5,996 nt of DNA from Lysobacteraceae bacterium. Its GTDB lineage: Bacteria > Pseudomonadota > Gammaproteobacteria > Xanthomonadales > Xanthomonadaceae. A program made the translations under genes and the position numbers. A model generated the notes under the pieces. The model had not been told where the DNA came from and made no database searches. It worked only from the letters and a program-made list of their open reading frames with translations. Positions 1 through 5,860 of this stretch are shown piece by piece. Where the stretch lies: contig DMID01000162.1 of the NCBI GenBank assembly GCA_003449195.1, forward strand, positions 1 through 5,996, written 5' to 3'. Numbering within the stretch: position 1 is the first letter of the stretch; the number at the start of each line of letters is the position of its first letter.

Positions 1-1463
1 TGCGCAGGCTGCCGGCCTATACCGATGCCGACGCCGATGCGCGTGCGGCGTTCATGGGCTTGATGCGCGGCCCGCGCGCGGTGGACACGCTCTCGCGCAT
101 GGCCAGGCTCGGCGTGCTGGCGCAGTGGTTGCCGGCCTTCGCGCAGGTGTCCGGCCGCATGCAGTTCGACCTGTTCCACGTCTATACCGTGGACCAGCAC
201 ACGCTGATGGTGTTGCGCAACATCGCCTCGTTCGCCTCGGCCCGGCGCGAAGAGCGGTTCTCGATCGCCCACGAGGTTTGGCCGCGCCTGCGCAAGCCCG
301 AGCTGCTGCTGCTGGCCGGTTTGTTCCACGACATCGGCAAGGGACGCGGCGGCGACCATTCCGAGCTGGGGGCCGTCGACGCGCGCGCGTTCTGCCAGGC
401 GCACGGGCTGAGTGCGGGCGACACCGAGCTGGTGGCATGGCTGGTCCGGCAGCACCTGAAGATGTCCACCACCGCCCAGAAGCAGGACATCGCCGACCCC
501 GACGTGATCTGCGGGTTTGCGAAGCTGGTGGAAACGCGCGAGCGGCTGGATTACCTGTACCTGCTCACCTGCGCCGACATCGCCGGCACCAGCCCGAAGA
601 TGTGGAACGCGTGGAAGGACCGTCTGCTGGCCGACCTGTATTTCGCCACCCGCCGCGTGCTGCGCGAGGGCGGCGAGCACAGCATCGACCGCGATGCGCG
701 GCTGGCCGAGGCGCGCGAAGCCGTGCGCAGGCTGCTGGCCGAGAAGGGCCACGATGATGAAGTGATCGCGCGCCAGTTCGCGATCATGCCCGACGAAAGT
801 TTCCTGCGCGGTCGTGCCGAGCAGGTGGCCTGGCAGGCCGCGACCTTGATCGACCTCAAGCTGGGCGAAACCGGCGTGCGCGTGCGCCCGGTCGGCGAGG
901 AAGGCGATGCGCTGGAGGTGTTCGTGCATTCGCCCGACCGCGATGGCCTGTTTGCCGCCATCCTCGCCACCCTCGACCGCAACGGCTATGGCGTGCATCA
1001 GGCGCATGTTCTTAACGGCCGCAAGGGCACCGTGTTCGATACCTTCGAAGTGGTGCCGGCCGACAGCTTTGCCACCGGCGATGCCGCCGCGCTGCAAGCC
1101 GCGCTGACCGATACGCTGACCCGTCCGCTGGACCAGATCCGGGTGTCGCGCCGTGCCGCGCCGCGTCAGCTCAAGTATTTCCGCTTCCCGGCCAGGATCG
1201 AATTGCGCACGCGGCGCAACGGGCGCAGCTCGGTGCTCGCGCTGGTCTGCCCGGACCGCCCCGGTCTGCTGGCCGAAGTGGCGCAGGTGCTGCGCGACTG
1301 CCACCTGCGCGTGCACAACGCGCGCATCGCCACCTTCGGCGAGCGCGCCGAGGACCTGTTCGAAATCACCGGCGAGGACAACCGCCCGGTGGCCGACGAA
1401 TCCCGCCGGCAGGCGCTGCTGGATGCCTTGCATGCCTGTCTGGACCCAGAAAGAAAGCAATGA
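1..1463 (+). CDS. glnD: GlnD, bifunctional PII uridylyltransferase / uridylyl-removing enzyme (C-terminal part, cut by window edge)
   Basis: The reading frame is open from the left edge (first full codon at 3) to TGA at 1461-1463, giving 486 visible residues; family members are about 870-890 aa, so the N-terminal nucleotidyltransferase domain lies outside the window. GlnD uridylylates PII proteins when glutamine is low and removes UMP when it is high, making it the cytoplasmic nitrogen sensor. Seen here: the HVYTVDQHT motif (His codon at 198), the HD metal site in FHDIGKGRGGDHSELGA (HD codons 327-332) and a further His in VRQHLKM (453), which together form the HD uridylyl-removing domain. Two C-terminal ACT domains follow, one at about 905-1090 (VFVHSPDRDGLFAAI) and one at about 1225-1430 (LVCPDRPGLLAEVAQVL), the expected glutamine-sensing modules. 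The stop overlaps an ATG at 1460, and dapD follows directly. No frameshift is seen. Confidence 0.97.
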   Translation, partial: RRLPAYTDADADARAAFMGLMRGPRAVDTLSRMARLGVLAQWLPAFAQVSGRMQFDLFHVYTVDQHTLMVLRNIASFASARREERFSIAHEVWPRLRKPELLLLAGLFHDIGKGRGGDHSELGAVDARAFCQAHGLSAGDTELVAWLVRQHLKMSTTAQKQDIADPDVICGFAKLVETRERLDYLYLLTCADIAGTSPKMWNAWKDRLLADLYFATRRVLREGGEHSIDRDARLAEAREAVRRLLAEKGHDDEVIARQFAIMPDESFLRGRAEQVAWQAATLIDLKLGETGVRVRPVGEEGDALEVFVHSPDRDGLFAAILATLDRNGYGVHQAHVLNGRKGTVFDTFEVVPADSFATGDAAALQAALTDTLTRPLDQIRVSRRAAPRQLKYFRFPARIELRTRRNGRSSVLALVCPDRPGLLAEVAQVLRDCHLRVHNARIATFGERAEDLFEITGEDNRPVADESRRQALLDALHACLDPERKQ

Positions 1464-1468
1464 CGGAG
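1464..1468 (+). promoter_or_regulatory. Ribosome binding site favouring the dapD start at 1478
   Basis: CGGAG lies directly after the glnD stop codon and 9 nt before ATG 1478. This supports 1478 over the in-frame ATG at 1460, which has only an A-rich AGAAAG-type stretch upstream, inside the end of glnD. Both starts remain possible. Confidence 0.55.
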
Positions 1469-1477
1469 ACATCTTTC

Positions 1478-2329
1478 ATGAACGCAAACAGCCCTGAAAC
1501 GGCGCAGCTCAGGCTGTCCATCGAAGATGCGTTCGAGCGCCGTGCCGCGCTCACGCCCGACGAGATCGAAGGCTCCACCCGCGCACTGGTCGGCCGCGCC
1601 ATCGACGGGCTGGAAGCCGGCACGCTGCGCGTGGCCGAGCCCGACGGCAATGGCGGCTGGCAGGTCAACGAATGGCTGAAAAAGGCCGTGCTGCTGTATT
1701 TCCGCGTCAACGACATGGTGGTGACCGAGGCCTCGCCTGCGCCGTACTGGGACAAGGTGGAGGCGCGTTTTTCCGGTTATGACGAGGCCCGTTTCCGGGC
1801 TGCCGGCGTGCGCGTGGTGCCGGGCGCGGTGGCGCGCCGCGGTACCTGCTTCGGCCGCGACGTGGTGTTGATGCCGAGCTTCACCAATATCGGCGCCTGG
1901 GTGGGCGAGGGCACGATGGTGGACACCTGGGCCACGGTCGGCTCGTGCGCGCAGATCGGCAAGCATTGCCACCTGTCCGGCGGCGTCGGCATCGGCGGCG
2001 TGCTCGAACCCTTGCAGGCCAGCCCGACCATCATCGAGGACCACTGCTTCGTCGGCGCGCGCTCGGAAGTGGTGGAGGGCGTGGTGGTGGGCCATCACAG
2101 CGTGATCGGCATGGGGGTGTTTCTCAGCCAGTCCACCCGCATCTACAACCGCGCCACCGGCGAAATTTCCTATGGGTATGTGCCGCCGGGCAGCGTGGTG
2201 GTATCCGGCGCGCTGCCGGCCAAGGACGGCAGTCACTCGCTGTACGCGGCGGTGATCGTCAAGCAGGTGGACGAGAAGACGCGCGGCAAGACCAGCGTCA
2301 ACGACCTGCTGCGCGGCCTGGCGGATTGA
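1478..2329 (+). CDS. dapD: DapD, 2,3,4,5-tetrahydropyridine-2,6-dicarboxylate N-succinyltransferase
   Basis: DapD transfers succinyl from succinyl-CoA to tetrahydrodipicolinate in the succinylase branch of lysine and meso-diaminopimelate synthesis; it is a cytoplasmic trimer. The 283-residue product (289 if started at 1460) is close to the E. coli length of about 274. An N-terminal helical part (to about residue 100) contains FERRAALTP and the WLKKAVLL segment. A left-handed beta-helix of hexapeptide repeats follows, with GTMVDTWATVGSCAQIGK, HLSGGVGIGGVLEPLQ and EDHCFVGARSEVVEGV (residues about 146-202), all diagnostic of the family. Asp149 and the Glu197/Glu200 region fall where the catalytic acidic residues are expected (inferred). 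The C-terminal VIVKQVDEKTRGK is also typical. ATG at 1460 overlaps the glnD stop as ATGA, giving a six-residue-longer form, but the better Shine-Dalgarno and the family length favour 1478. Confidence 0.97.
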   Translation: MNANSPETAQLRLSIEDAFERRAALTPDEIEGSTRALVGRAIDGLEAGTLRVAEPDGNGGWQVNEWLKKAVLLYFRVNDMVVTEASPAPYWDKVEARFSGYDEARFRAAGVRVVPGAVARRGTCFGRDVVLMPSFTNIGAWVGEGTMVDTWATVGSCAQIGKHCHLSGGVGIGGVLEPLQASPTIIEDHCFVGARSEVVEGVVVGHHSVIGMGVFLSQSTRIYNRATGEISYGYVPPGSVVVSGALPAKDGSHSLYAAVIVKQVDEKTRGKTSVNDLLRGLAD

Positions 2330-2339
2330 GGGCACAGCG

Positions 2340-2699
2340 ATGGGCGTCACCCTGTACGGCTTGAAGAACTGCGATACCTGCAAGAAGGCGCGCAAGTGGC
2401 TGGACCGCTTCGGCGTGGCGCACGTCTTCGTCGATTACCGCGACGAAAAGCCTTCGCCGGAAACGCTGGTGGAATGGGCAGACAAGGCCGGTGGCTTCGA
2501 TGCGCTGGTCAACAAGTCCTCGACCACGTGGCGGCAATTGCCGGACAACCGCAAATCGCCCGGCAGCGCGGCCGAATGGAAGCTGCTGCTGCGCGAGCAC
2601 CCGCAATTGATCCGCCGTCCGGTGGTGGTCACCGATGACGGCGTGCTGACGCAGGGCTTTTCCGACAACGGCTTCAAGAAACGCTTCGGCATCGGCTGA
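2340..2699 (+). CDS. yffB: ArsC/Spx-family thioredoxin-fold protein, YffB-like
   Basis: This 119-residue protein belongs to the ArsC/Spx superfamily. It has the N-terminal strand-loop YGLKNCDTCKKARKWLD (Cys11, Cys14), NKSSTTWRQL in the middle, LIRRPVVV (Arg92-Arg93-Pro94) and a final GFSDNGFKKRF. Such proteins are often auto-annotated as arsenate reductase, but the position directly before dapE matches the E. coli yffB-dapE arrangement, and a real role in arsenate reduction is not supported by context: there are no other ars genes here. From memory the E. coli and Pseudomonas YffB proteins have one Cys at this site, whereas here a CXXC pair is present, as in Spx. YffB-like proteins are suspected glutathione-dependent thiol reductases; the cellular substrate is unknown. 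The ribosome site GAGG (2328-2331) overlaps the dapD stop codon, so translation may be coupled to dapD. Confidence 0.85.
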   Translation: MGVTLYGLKNCDTCKKARKWLDRFGVAHVFVDYRDEKPSPETLVEWADKAGGFDALVNKSSTTWRQLPDNRKSPGSAAEWKLLLREHPQLIRRPVVVTDDGVLTQGFSDNGFKKRFGIG

Positions 2700-2706
2700 G
2701 CCGCGC

Positions 2707-2712
2707 GGAGGG
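2707..2712 (+). promoter_or_regulatory. Strong Shine-Dalgarno of dapE
   Basis: GGAGGG ends 5 nt before ATG 2718, in the 18-nt gap after the yffB-like gene. It fixes the dapE start; the ATG at 2713 is out of frame and too close to the ribosome site. Confidence 0.7.
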
Positions 2713-2717
2713 ATGCG

Positions 2718-3854
2718 ATGAGCGAGGTCCTCGAACTTGCCCGCGAACTGATCGCCCGGCCCTCGATGACGCCGGACGATGCCGGTTGCCAGCATCTACT
2801 GGCGCAACGGCTGGAGCGGGCCGGCTTCAGCTGCGAGCACCTGCGCTTCGGCGAGGTGGACAACCTCTGGGCCACCCACGGCAGCGGCGCGCCGGTGCTG
2901 GTGCTGCTCGGCCATACCGATGTGGTGCCGCCGGGGCCGCGCGAGGCCTGGGCGAGCGATCCCTTCGTGCCCGAGATCCTCGATGACGTGCTGTACGGGC
3001 GCGGTGCGGCCGACATGAAGGGCAGCGTGGCGGCTTTCGTGGTGGCGACGGAGCGGTTTGTCGCCGCGCATCCAGGCCATCCGGGCACGCTGGCCGTGTT
3101 GCTGACGTCAGACGAAGAGGGCGATGCCATCGACGGCGTGCGCAAGGTCGCGCAGCACTTTGCCGAACGCGGTCAGCGCATCGACTGGTGCATCACCGGC
3201 GAACCGTCCTCTACCGAGCGCCTCGGCGACCTGCTGCGGGTGGGGCGCCGCGGCAGCCTCTCCGGCATGCTGACGGTCAAGGGCGTTCAGGGCCACGTGG
3301 CCTATCCGCACAAGGCACGCAACCCCATCCACCAGGCGGCCCCTGCCCTGGCCGAACTGGCCGCGCGGGTCTGGGACGACGGCTACGAAAGCTTCCCGCC
3401 CACCAGCCTGCAGATAAGCAACATCCACGCCGGTACCGGTGCCAACAACGTGATTCCGGGCGAGCTGCAGGTGCTGTTCAACCTGCGCTACAACCCGCAT
3501 TGGGATGCGCCGAAGCTGGAAGCGGAGATTGCCGCGCTGCTCGACCGCCACGGGCTGGATTACGCACTGAAATGGCATCGCAGCGGCGAGCCGTTCTACA
3601 CGCCGGAAGGCCGGTTGCGCAGCGTGGCACGCGAAGTACTGGCGCAATTTGCCGGTGCGCCGCCGGAAGAAAGCACCGGCGGCGGCACTTCAGACGCGCG
3701 TTTCATCGCTCCGCTTGGCGCGCAGTGCATCGAGGTCGGGCCGGTCAACGCCAGCATCCACCAGGTGGACGAGCACGTGCGCGTGGCCGATCTGGAGGCG
3801 CTGCCGGCGCTCTACGGCCAATTGGTCGAACGTCTGCTGGTGCGGTCCGCATGA
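2718..3854 (+). CDS. dapE: DapE, succinyl-diaminopimelate desuccinylase
   Basis: DapE is a di-zinc M20-family hydrolase that cleaves N-succinyl-L,L-diaminopimelate to succinate and L,L-diaminopimelate, downstream of DapD in the same pathway. The 378-residue length is standard. All expected metal and catalytic positions are visible, offset by one from E. coli: His66 and Asp68 in GHTDVVPPG, the bridging Asp99 in GRGAADMKGS, catalytic Glu133 followed by Glu134 in TSDEEGD, Glu162 in TGEPSS, and His348 in NASIHQVDE. GVQGHVAYPHKARNPIH (about 189-205) opens the lid/dimerisation domain (about 180-290), and STGGGTSDARF (319-329) belongs to the returning catalytic domain. The start at 2718 has a strong GGAGGG site. 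The gene closes the glnD-dapD-yffB-dapE run, and its TGA overlaps an ATG at 3851 (ATGA) that opens a frame running into the asnB leader ORF. Confidence 0.98.
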   Translation: MSEVLELARELIARPSMTPDDAGCQHLLAQRLERAGFSCEHLRFGEVDNLWATHGSGAPVLVLLGHTDVVPPGPREAWASDPFVPEILDDVLYGRGAADMKGSVAAFVVATERFVAAHPGHPGTLAVLLTSDEEGDAIDGVRKVAQHFAERGQRIDWCITGEPSSTERLGDLLRVGRRGSLSGMLTVKGVQGHVAYPHKARNPIHQAAPALAELAARVWDDGYESFPPTSLQISNIHAGTGANNVIPGELQVLFNLRYNPHWDAPKLEAEIAALLDRHGLDYALKWHRSGEPFYTPEGRLRSVAREVLAQFAGAPPEESTGGGTSDARFIAPLGAQCIEVGPVNASIHQVDEHVRVADLEALPALYGQLVERLLVRSA

Positions 3855-3870
3855 GCGGGGTGGTTGGCGA

Positions 3871-3883
3871 TGCAACTGTTGCA
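3871..3883 (+). repeat. 13-bp perfect palindrome (possible operator)
   Basis: TGCAACTGTTGCA is a perfect inverted repeat with 6-bp arms around one central T. It overlaps the -35-like hexamer of the candidate leader promoter (3879-3884), so a repressor bound there would block initiation. A 6-bp-armed palindrome of this size can also occur by chance, and no regulator is identified. Confidence 0.3.
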
Positions 3884-3907
3884 AAGCCCGCAGAGGGCGG
3901 TTACGGT
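3879..3907 (+). promoter_or_regulatory. Candidate sigma-70-type promoter for the asnB leader transcript
   Basis: TTGCAA (3879-3884, 4 of 6 against TTGACA) and TACGGT (3902-3907, 3 of 6 against TATAAT, with the important T, A and final T kept) are separated by exactly 17 nt. The predicted transcription start is near 3914, which is the A of the leader ATG. The -10 match is weak, so the position rests mainly on spacing and on its location just before the attenuator. Read-through from dapE could also supply transcripts. Confidence 0.4.
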
Positions 3908-3913
3908 CGCCCC

Positions 3914-4012
3914 ATGGCTTGCATGACCACCCGCAACGCGCTCAATTCGAACCGCAACGACAATGCGGCGAATAATCGCGTGCGCGCGATGCGGGGTCGA
4001 AGCCAGGCGTAA
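3914..4012 (+). CDS. Asn-rich leader peptide of asnB (predicted attenuator peptide)
   Basis: A short frame with ATG at 3914, a second in-frame ATG at 3923, and TAA at 4010-4012 encodes 32 (or 29) residues. Residues 8-21 read NALNSNRNDNAANN: seven Asn in 14 positions, at codons starting 3935, 3944, 3950, 3956, 3962, 3971 and 3974. Four of the seven are AAT. In a GC-rich genome this density is far outside ordinary coding composition. The peptide itself probably has no function; its translation is predicted to report charged tRNA-Asn to the downstream terminator controlling asnB. Neither ATG has a convincing Shine-Dalgarno (the nearest, AGAGGG, is 16 nt upstream), which fits a leaderless mRNA beginning at 3914. 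The same frame is open back to ATG 3851, overlapping the dapE stop, so a 53-residue form coupled to dapE is also possible. Six Arg residues are also present, but they are spread along the peptide, not clustered. Confidence 0.8.
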   Translation: MACMTTRNALNSNRNDNAANNRVRAMRGRSQA

Positions 4013-4038
4013 ACCGAGCAGCAACGCCAGGATTCCTC

Positions 4039-4069
4039 AAAACCCGCATCGCACGATGCGGGTTTTTTT
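4039..4069 (+). terminator. Intrinsic terminator, predicted attenuator terminator upstream of asnB
   Basis: A 12-bp perfect stem (4039-4050 with 4055-4066) around the 4-nt loop GCAC has a GC-rich core CCCGCATC/GATGCGGG and runs into seven T residues (4063-4069). Four A residues on the 5' side pair with T residues and give a shorter U tract on the other strand. It lies 27 nt after the leader stop codon and 97 nt before asnB. It could also end transcripts from dapE, but its 5' arm has a second perfect partner inside the leader ORF, which a plain operon terminator would not need. Confidence 0.92.
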
Positions 4070-4165
4070 GTGTCCCGGCGGCAACCCGATCCATCCAGAA
4101 CCATCCTTCGCAGTCCCGGCCCGGCCGGACCCCACAGATCCCTTTGCCTTCAGGAGTGTTTCCCC
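4070..4165 (+). promoter_or_regulatory. asnB 5' untranslated segment with ribosome binding site
   Basis: These 96 nt between the terminator and asnB hold no plausible gene. The Shine-Dalgarno AGGAG (4152-4156) is 9 nt before ATG 4166 and decides the asnB start. A small imperfect GC hairpin, GTCC..GGAC, can form at 4113-4130. No convincing promoter is visible here, so asnB expression probably depends on transcripts that have passed the terminator. Confidence 0.65.
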
Positions 4166-5860
4166 ATGTGTTCGATCTTCGGCATCTTCGACCTGCAGCC
4201 CGGCGACGACCTGCAGCTGCTGCGACGCGAGTCGCTGGAAGCCTCGCAGCGCCAGCGTCATCGCGGCCCGGACTGGAGCGGCGTGTATGTCGATGACGGG
4301 GCCATCCTGGTCCATGAGCGCCTGGCCATCGTCGACCCGGCAGGTGGTTCGCAGCCCTTGCTGTCCGAGGATGGGCAATTGGTGCTGGCGGTCAACGGCG
4401 AGATCTACAACCACACCCAGCTCAAGGCCGAACTGAAGCAGCCTTATGCTTTCCAGACCGGTTCGGATTGCGAGGTGATCAATGCGCTGTACCGGGAGGA
4501 CGAACCGGCCAGCTTCCTCAACCGGCTCAACGGCATCTTTGCCTTCGCATTGTGGGACAAGGGCGCGCATCGAGTGATCATCGCCCGTGACCCGATCGGC
4601 GTGTGCCCGCTGTACTGGGGGCACGACAAGGAAGGTCGCCTGCGCGTGGCCTCGGAAATGAAGTCGCTGGCCGACGCCTGTGCCGACGTGGCGCAGTTCC
4701 CGCCGGGTCACTGGTACGACAGCGCCACCGGCAAGCTGGAGAAGTATTACGAGCGCCCGTGGCGCGATTACGCCGCGGTGGAGGGCGTGGAGGTGCCGCT
4801 GGCCGAATTGTGCGAAGCCTTCGAGGCGGCGGTGCATCGCCAGCTGATGACCGACGTGCCTTACGGCGTGCTGCTGTCCGGCGGTCTGGATTCCTCGCTG
4901 GTGGCGGCGGTGGCTGCGCGCTATGCCCGTCGCCGCATCGAGGACGGCGGCGAGACCGAGGCCTGGTGGCCGCGCCTGCACAGCTTCGCCATCGGTCTGA
5001 GGGGCTCGCCGGACTTGGCCGCGGCGAAGATCGCGGCCGAGTCGCTGGGCACGGTGCACCACGGTTTCGAATACACCTTCGAGGAAGGCCTGGACGCGTT
5101 GCCGGAGGTGATCCGCCATATCGAGACCTACGACGTCACCACCATCCGCGCTTCCACGCCGATGTTCCTGTTGGCGCGCCGCATCAAGGCCATGGGCGTG
5201 AAGATGGTGCTCTCCGGCGAGGGCAGCGACGAGGTGTTCGGTGGCTACCTGTATTTCCACAAGGCGCCCAATGCGCGCGAGTTTCACGAGGAGCTGGTGC
5301 GCAAGCTCGACACGCTCTACAACTACGACTGCCTGCGCGCCAACAAGTCGATGATGGCCTGGGGCGTGGAGCCGCGCGTGCCGTTTCTGGACCGCGAGTT
5401 CCTCGATGTGGCCATGCGCATGGACGCCAAGTACAAGATGGTGCTCAAGGGCAGCGACGGTCCGCAGCGGATGGAAAAGGGCATCTTGCGTGCCGCCTTC
5501 GAAGGCTACCTGCCCGAGTCGATCCTGTGGCGGCAGAAGGAGCAGTTCAGCGATGGCGTGGGCTATGGCTGGATCGACGGTCTGAAGGCGCACGCCGAAG
5601 CGCAGGTGAGCGACCGCGAGCTGGCCGCCGCCGACAAGCGCTTCCCGGTCAACCCGCCGCAGACCAAGGAAGCCTATTACTACCGCTCGGTGTTCGAGTC
5701 GTTCTATCCGAGCCCGGCTGCGGCCGAGACGGTGCCGGGCGGCAAGTCGATCGCCTGCTCCTCGCCGACGGCGATCGCATGGGATGCCAGCTTCGCCAAG
5801 ATGGCCGACCCGTCAGGCCGCGCCGTGGCCGGCGTGCACGAGCAGGCATTGGCATCGTGA
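4166..5860 (+). CDS. asnB: AsnB, asparagine synthetase B (glutamine-hydrolysing)
   Basis: AsnB makes asparagine from aspartate, ATP and glutamine in the cytoplasm. The 564-residue protein begins MCSIFGIF, so removal of Met exposes the Cys2 nucleophile of the class II glutaminase domain; this requires the start at 4166 and rules out the longer open frame from 4070. Glutaminase features: RHRGPDWSG (31-39), HERLAIVDPAGGSQPL (50-65), NGEIYNH (78-84), TGSDCEV (98-104) and the NRLNGIFAFALWD segment (119-131). The synthetase domain has the pyrophosphatase loop LLSGGLDSSLV (236-246), SFAIGLRGSPD (273-283), the GEGSDEVFGGYLYFHKAP block (351-368, with Glu352 in the place of the E. coli catalytic Glu) and PRVPFLDREFL (403-413). 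The C-terminus has the usual ETVPGGKSIACSSPTAIAWD (521-540). The length is near that of E. coli AsnB (554). A strong AGGAG lies 9 nt upstream, and the attenuator upstream is its likely control. Confidence 0.98.
   Translation: MCSIFGIFDLQPGDDLQLLRRESLEASQRQRHRGPDWSGVYVDDGAILVHERLAIVDPAGGSQPLLSEDGQLVLAVNGEIYNHTQLKAELKQPYAFQTGSDCEVINALYREDEPASFLNRLNGIFAFALWDKGAHRVIIARDPIGVCPLYWGHDKEGRLRVASEMKSLADACADVAQFPPGHWYDSATGKLEKYYERPWRDYAAVEGVEVPLAELCEAFEAAVHRQLMTDVPYGVLLSGGLDSSLVAAVAARYARRRIEDGGETEAWWPRLHSFAIGLRGSPDLAAAKIAAESLGTVHHGFEYTFEEGLDALPEVIRHIETYDVTTIRASTPMFLLARRIKAMGVKMVLSGEGSDEVFGGYLYFHKAPNAREFHEELVRKLDTLYNYDCLRANKSMMAWGVEPRVPFLDREFLDVAMRMDAKYKMVLKGSDGPQRMEKGILRAAFEGYLPESILWRQKEQFSDGVGYGWIDGLKAHAEAQVSDRELAAADKRFPVNPPQTKEAYYYRSVFESFYPSPAAAETVPGGKSIACSSPTAIAWDASFAKMADPSGRAVAGVHEQALAS

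Larger units (their letters stand above)
3914..4069 (+). promoter_or_regulatory. Ribosome-mediated transcription attenuator of asnB (predicted asparagine-responsive)
   Basis: Four RNA segments can be read directly. Segment 1 (3930-3941) pairs with segment 2 (3984-3995): 11 pairs with one internal A·A mismatch. The part of segment 2 at 3986-3995 (GCGATGCGGG) pairs perfectly over 10 bp with segment 3 (4043-4052, CCCGCATCGC). Segment 3 is also the 5' arm of the terminator, whose 3' arm is segment 4. Segment 1 overlaps the first Asn codon (3935). By the trp/his model, a ribosome stalled on the early Asn codons covers segment 1 and frees 2 to pair with 3, so transcription continues into asnB. With ample Asn-tRNA, or with no translation, 1:2 and 3:4 form and transcription stops. 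The core of segment 2 (CGATGCGGG) is identical to that of segment 4, and segments 1 and 3 match at 9 of 10 bases, as expected for alternative structures. Pairings are by eye; folding energies were not computed. Confidence 0.8.

Noticed and set aside
1166..2395. 409-codon open frame on the minus strand opposite glnD, dapD and the start of the yffB-like gene
   Set aside because: It spans three genes antisense, has Ala/His/Arg-biased composition and matches no family; a GC-rich shadow frame.
2340..2699. Arsenate reductase ArsC function for the small thioredoxin-fold protein
   Set aside because: Family membership alone does not imply arsenate reduction; no ars genes are near, and the dapE linkage matches yffB.
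3188..3850. Long plus-strand frame inside dapE in another phase
   Set aside because: Overlaps the entire dapE core and has Arg/Gly/Ala-rich shadow composition; only its last 32-53 codons, beyond dapE, are plausible as the leader peptide.
3886..3898. Small hairpin GCCC-GCAGA-GGGC after dapE as a dapE terminator
   Set aside because: Only four base pairs and no following T run on the plus strand; it lies in the spacer of the candidate promoter.
3933..4003. Arginine-sensing instead of asparagine-sensing leader
   Set aside because: Six Arg codons occur, but they are scattered and mostly the common CGC, several fall in the structural segments, and the regulated gene is asnB; the tight cluster is Asn.
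4070..4165. Longer asnB beginning at ATG 4070, adding 32 residues
   Set aside because: AsnB needs Cys as residue 2 after Met removal as the glutaminase nucleophile; ATG 4166 gives MCSIFGIF and has AGGAG at 9 nt. The upstream extension begins right after the terminator U tract and has no family similarity.
4037..5593. 518-codon open frame on the minus strand opposite asnB
   Set aside because: It is antisense to a clear asnB, His/Val/Gln-rich and of low complexity, as expected from the complement of GC-rich coding sequence; it also runs through the terminator.
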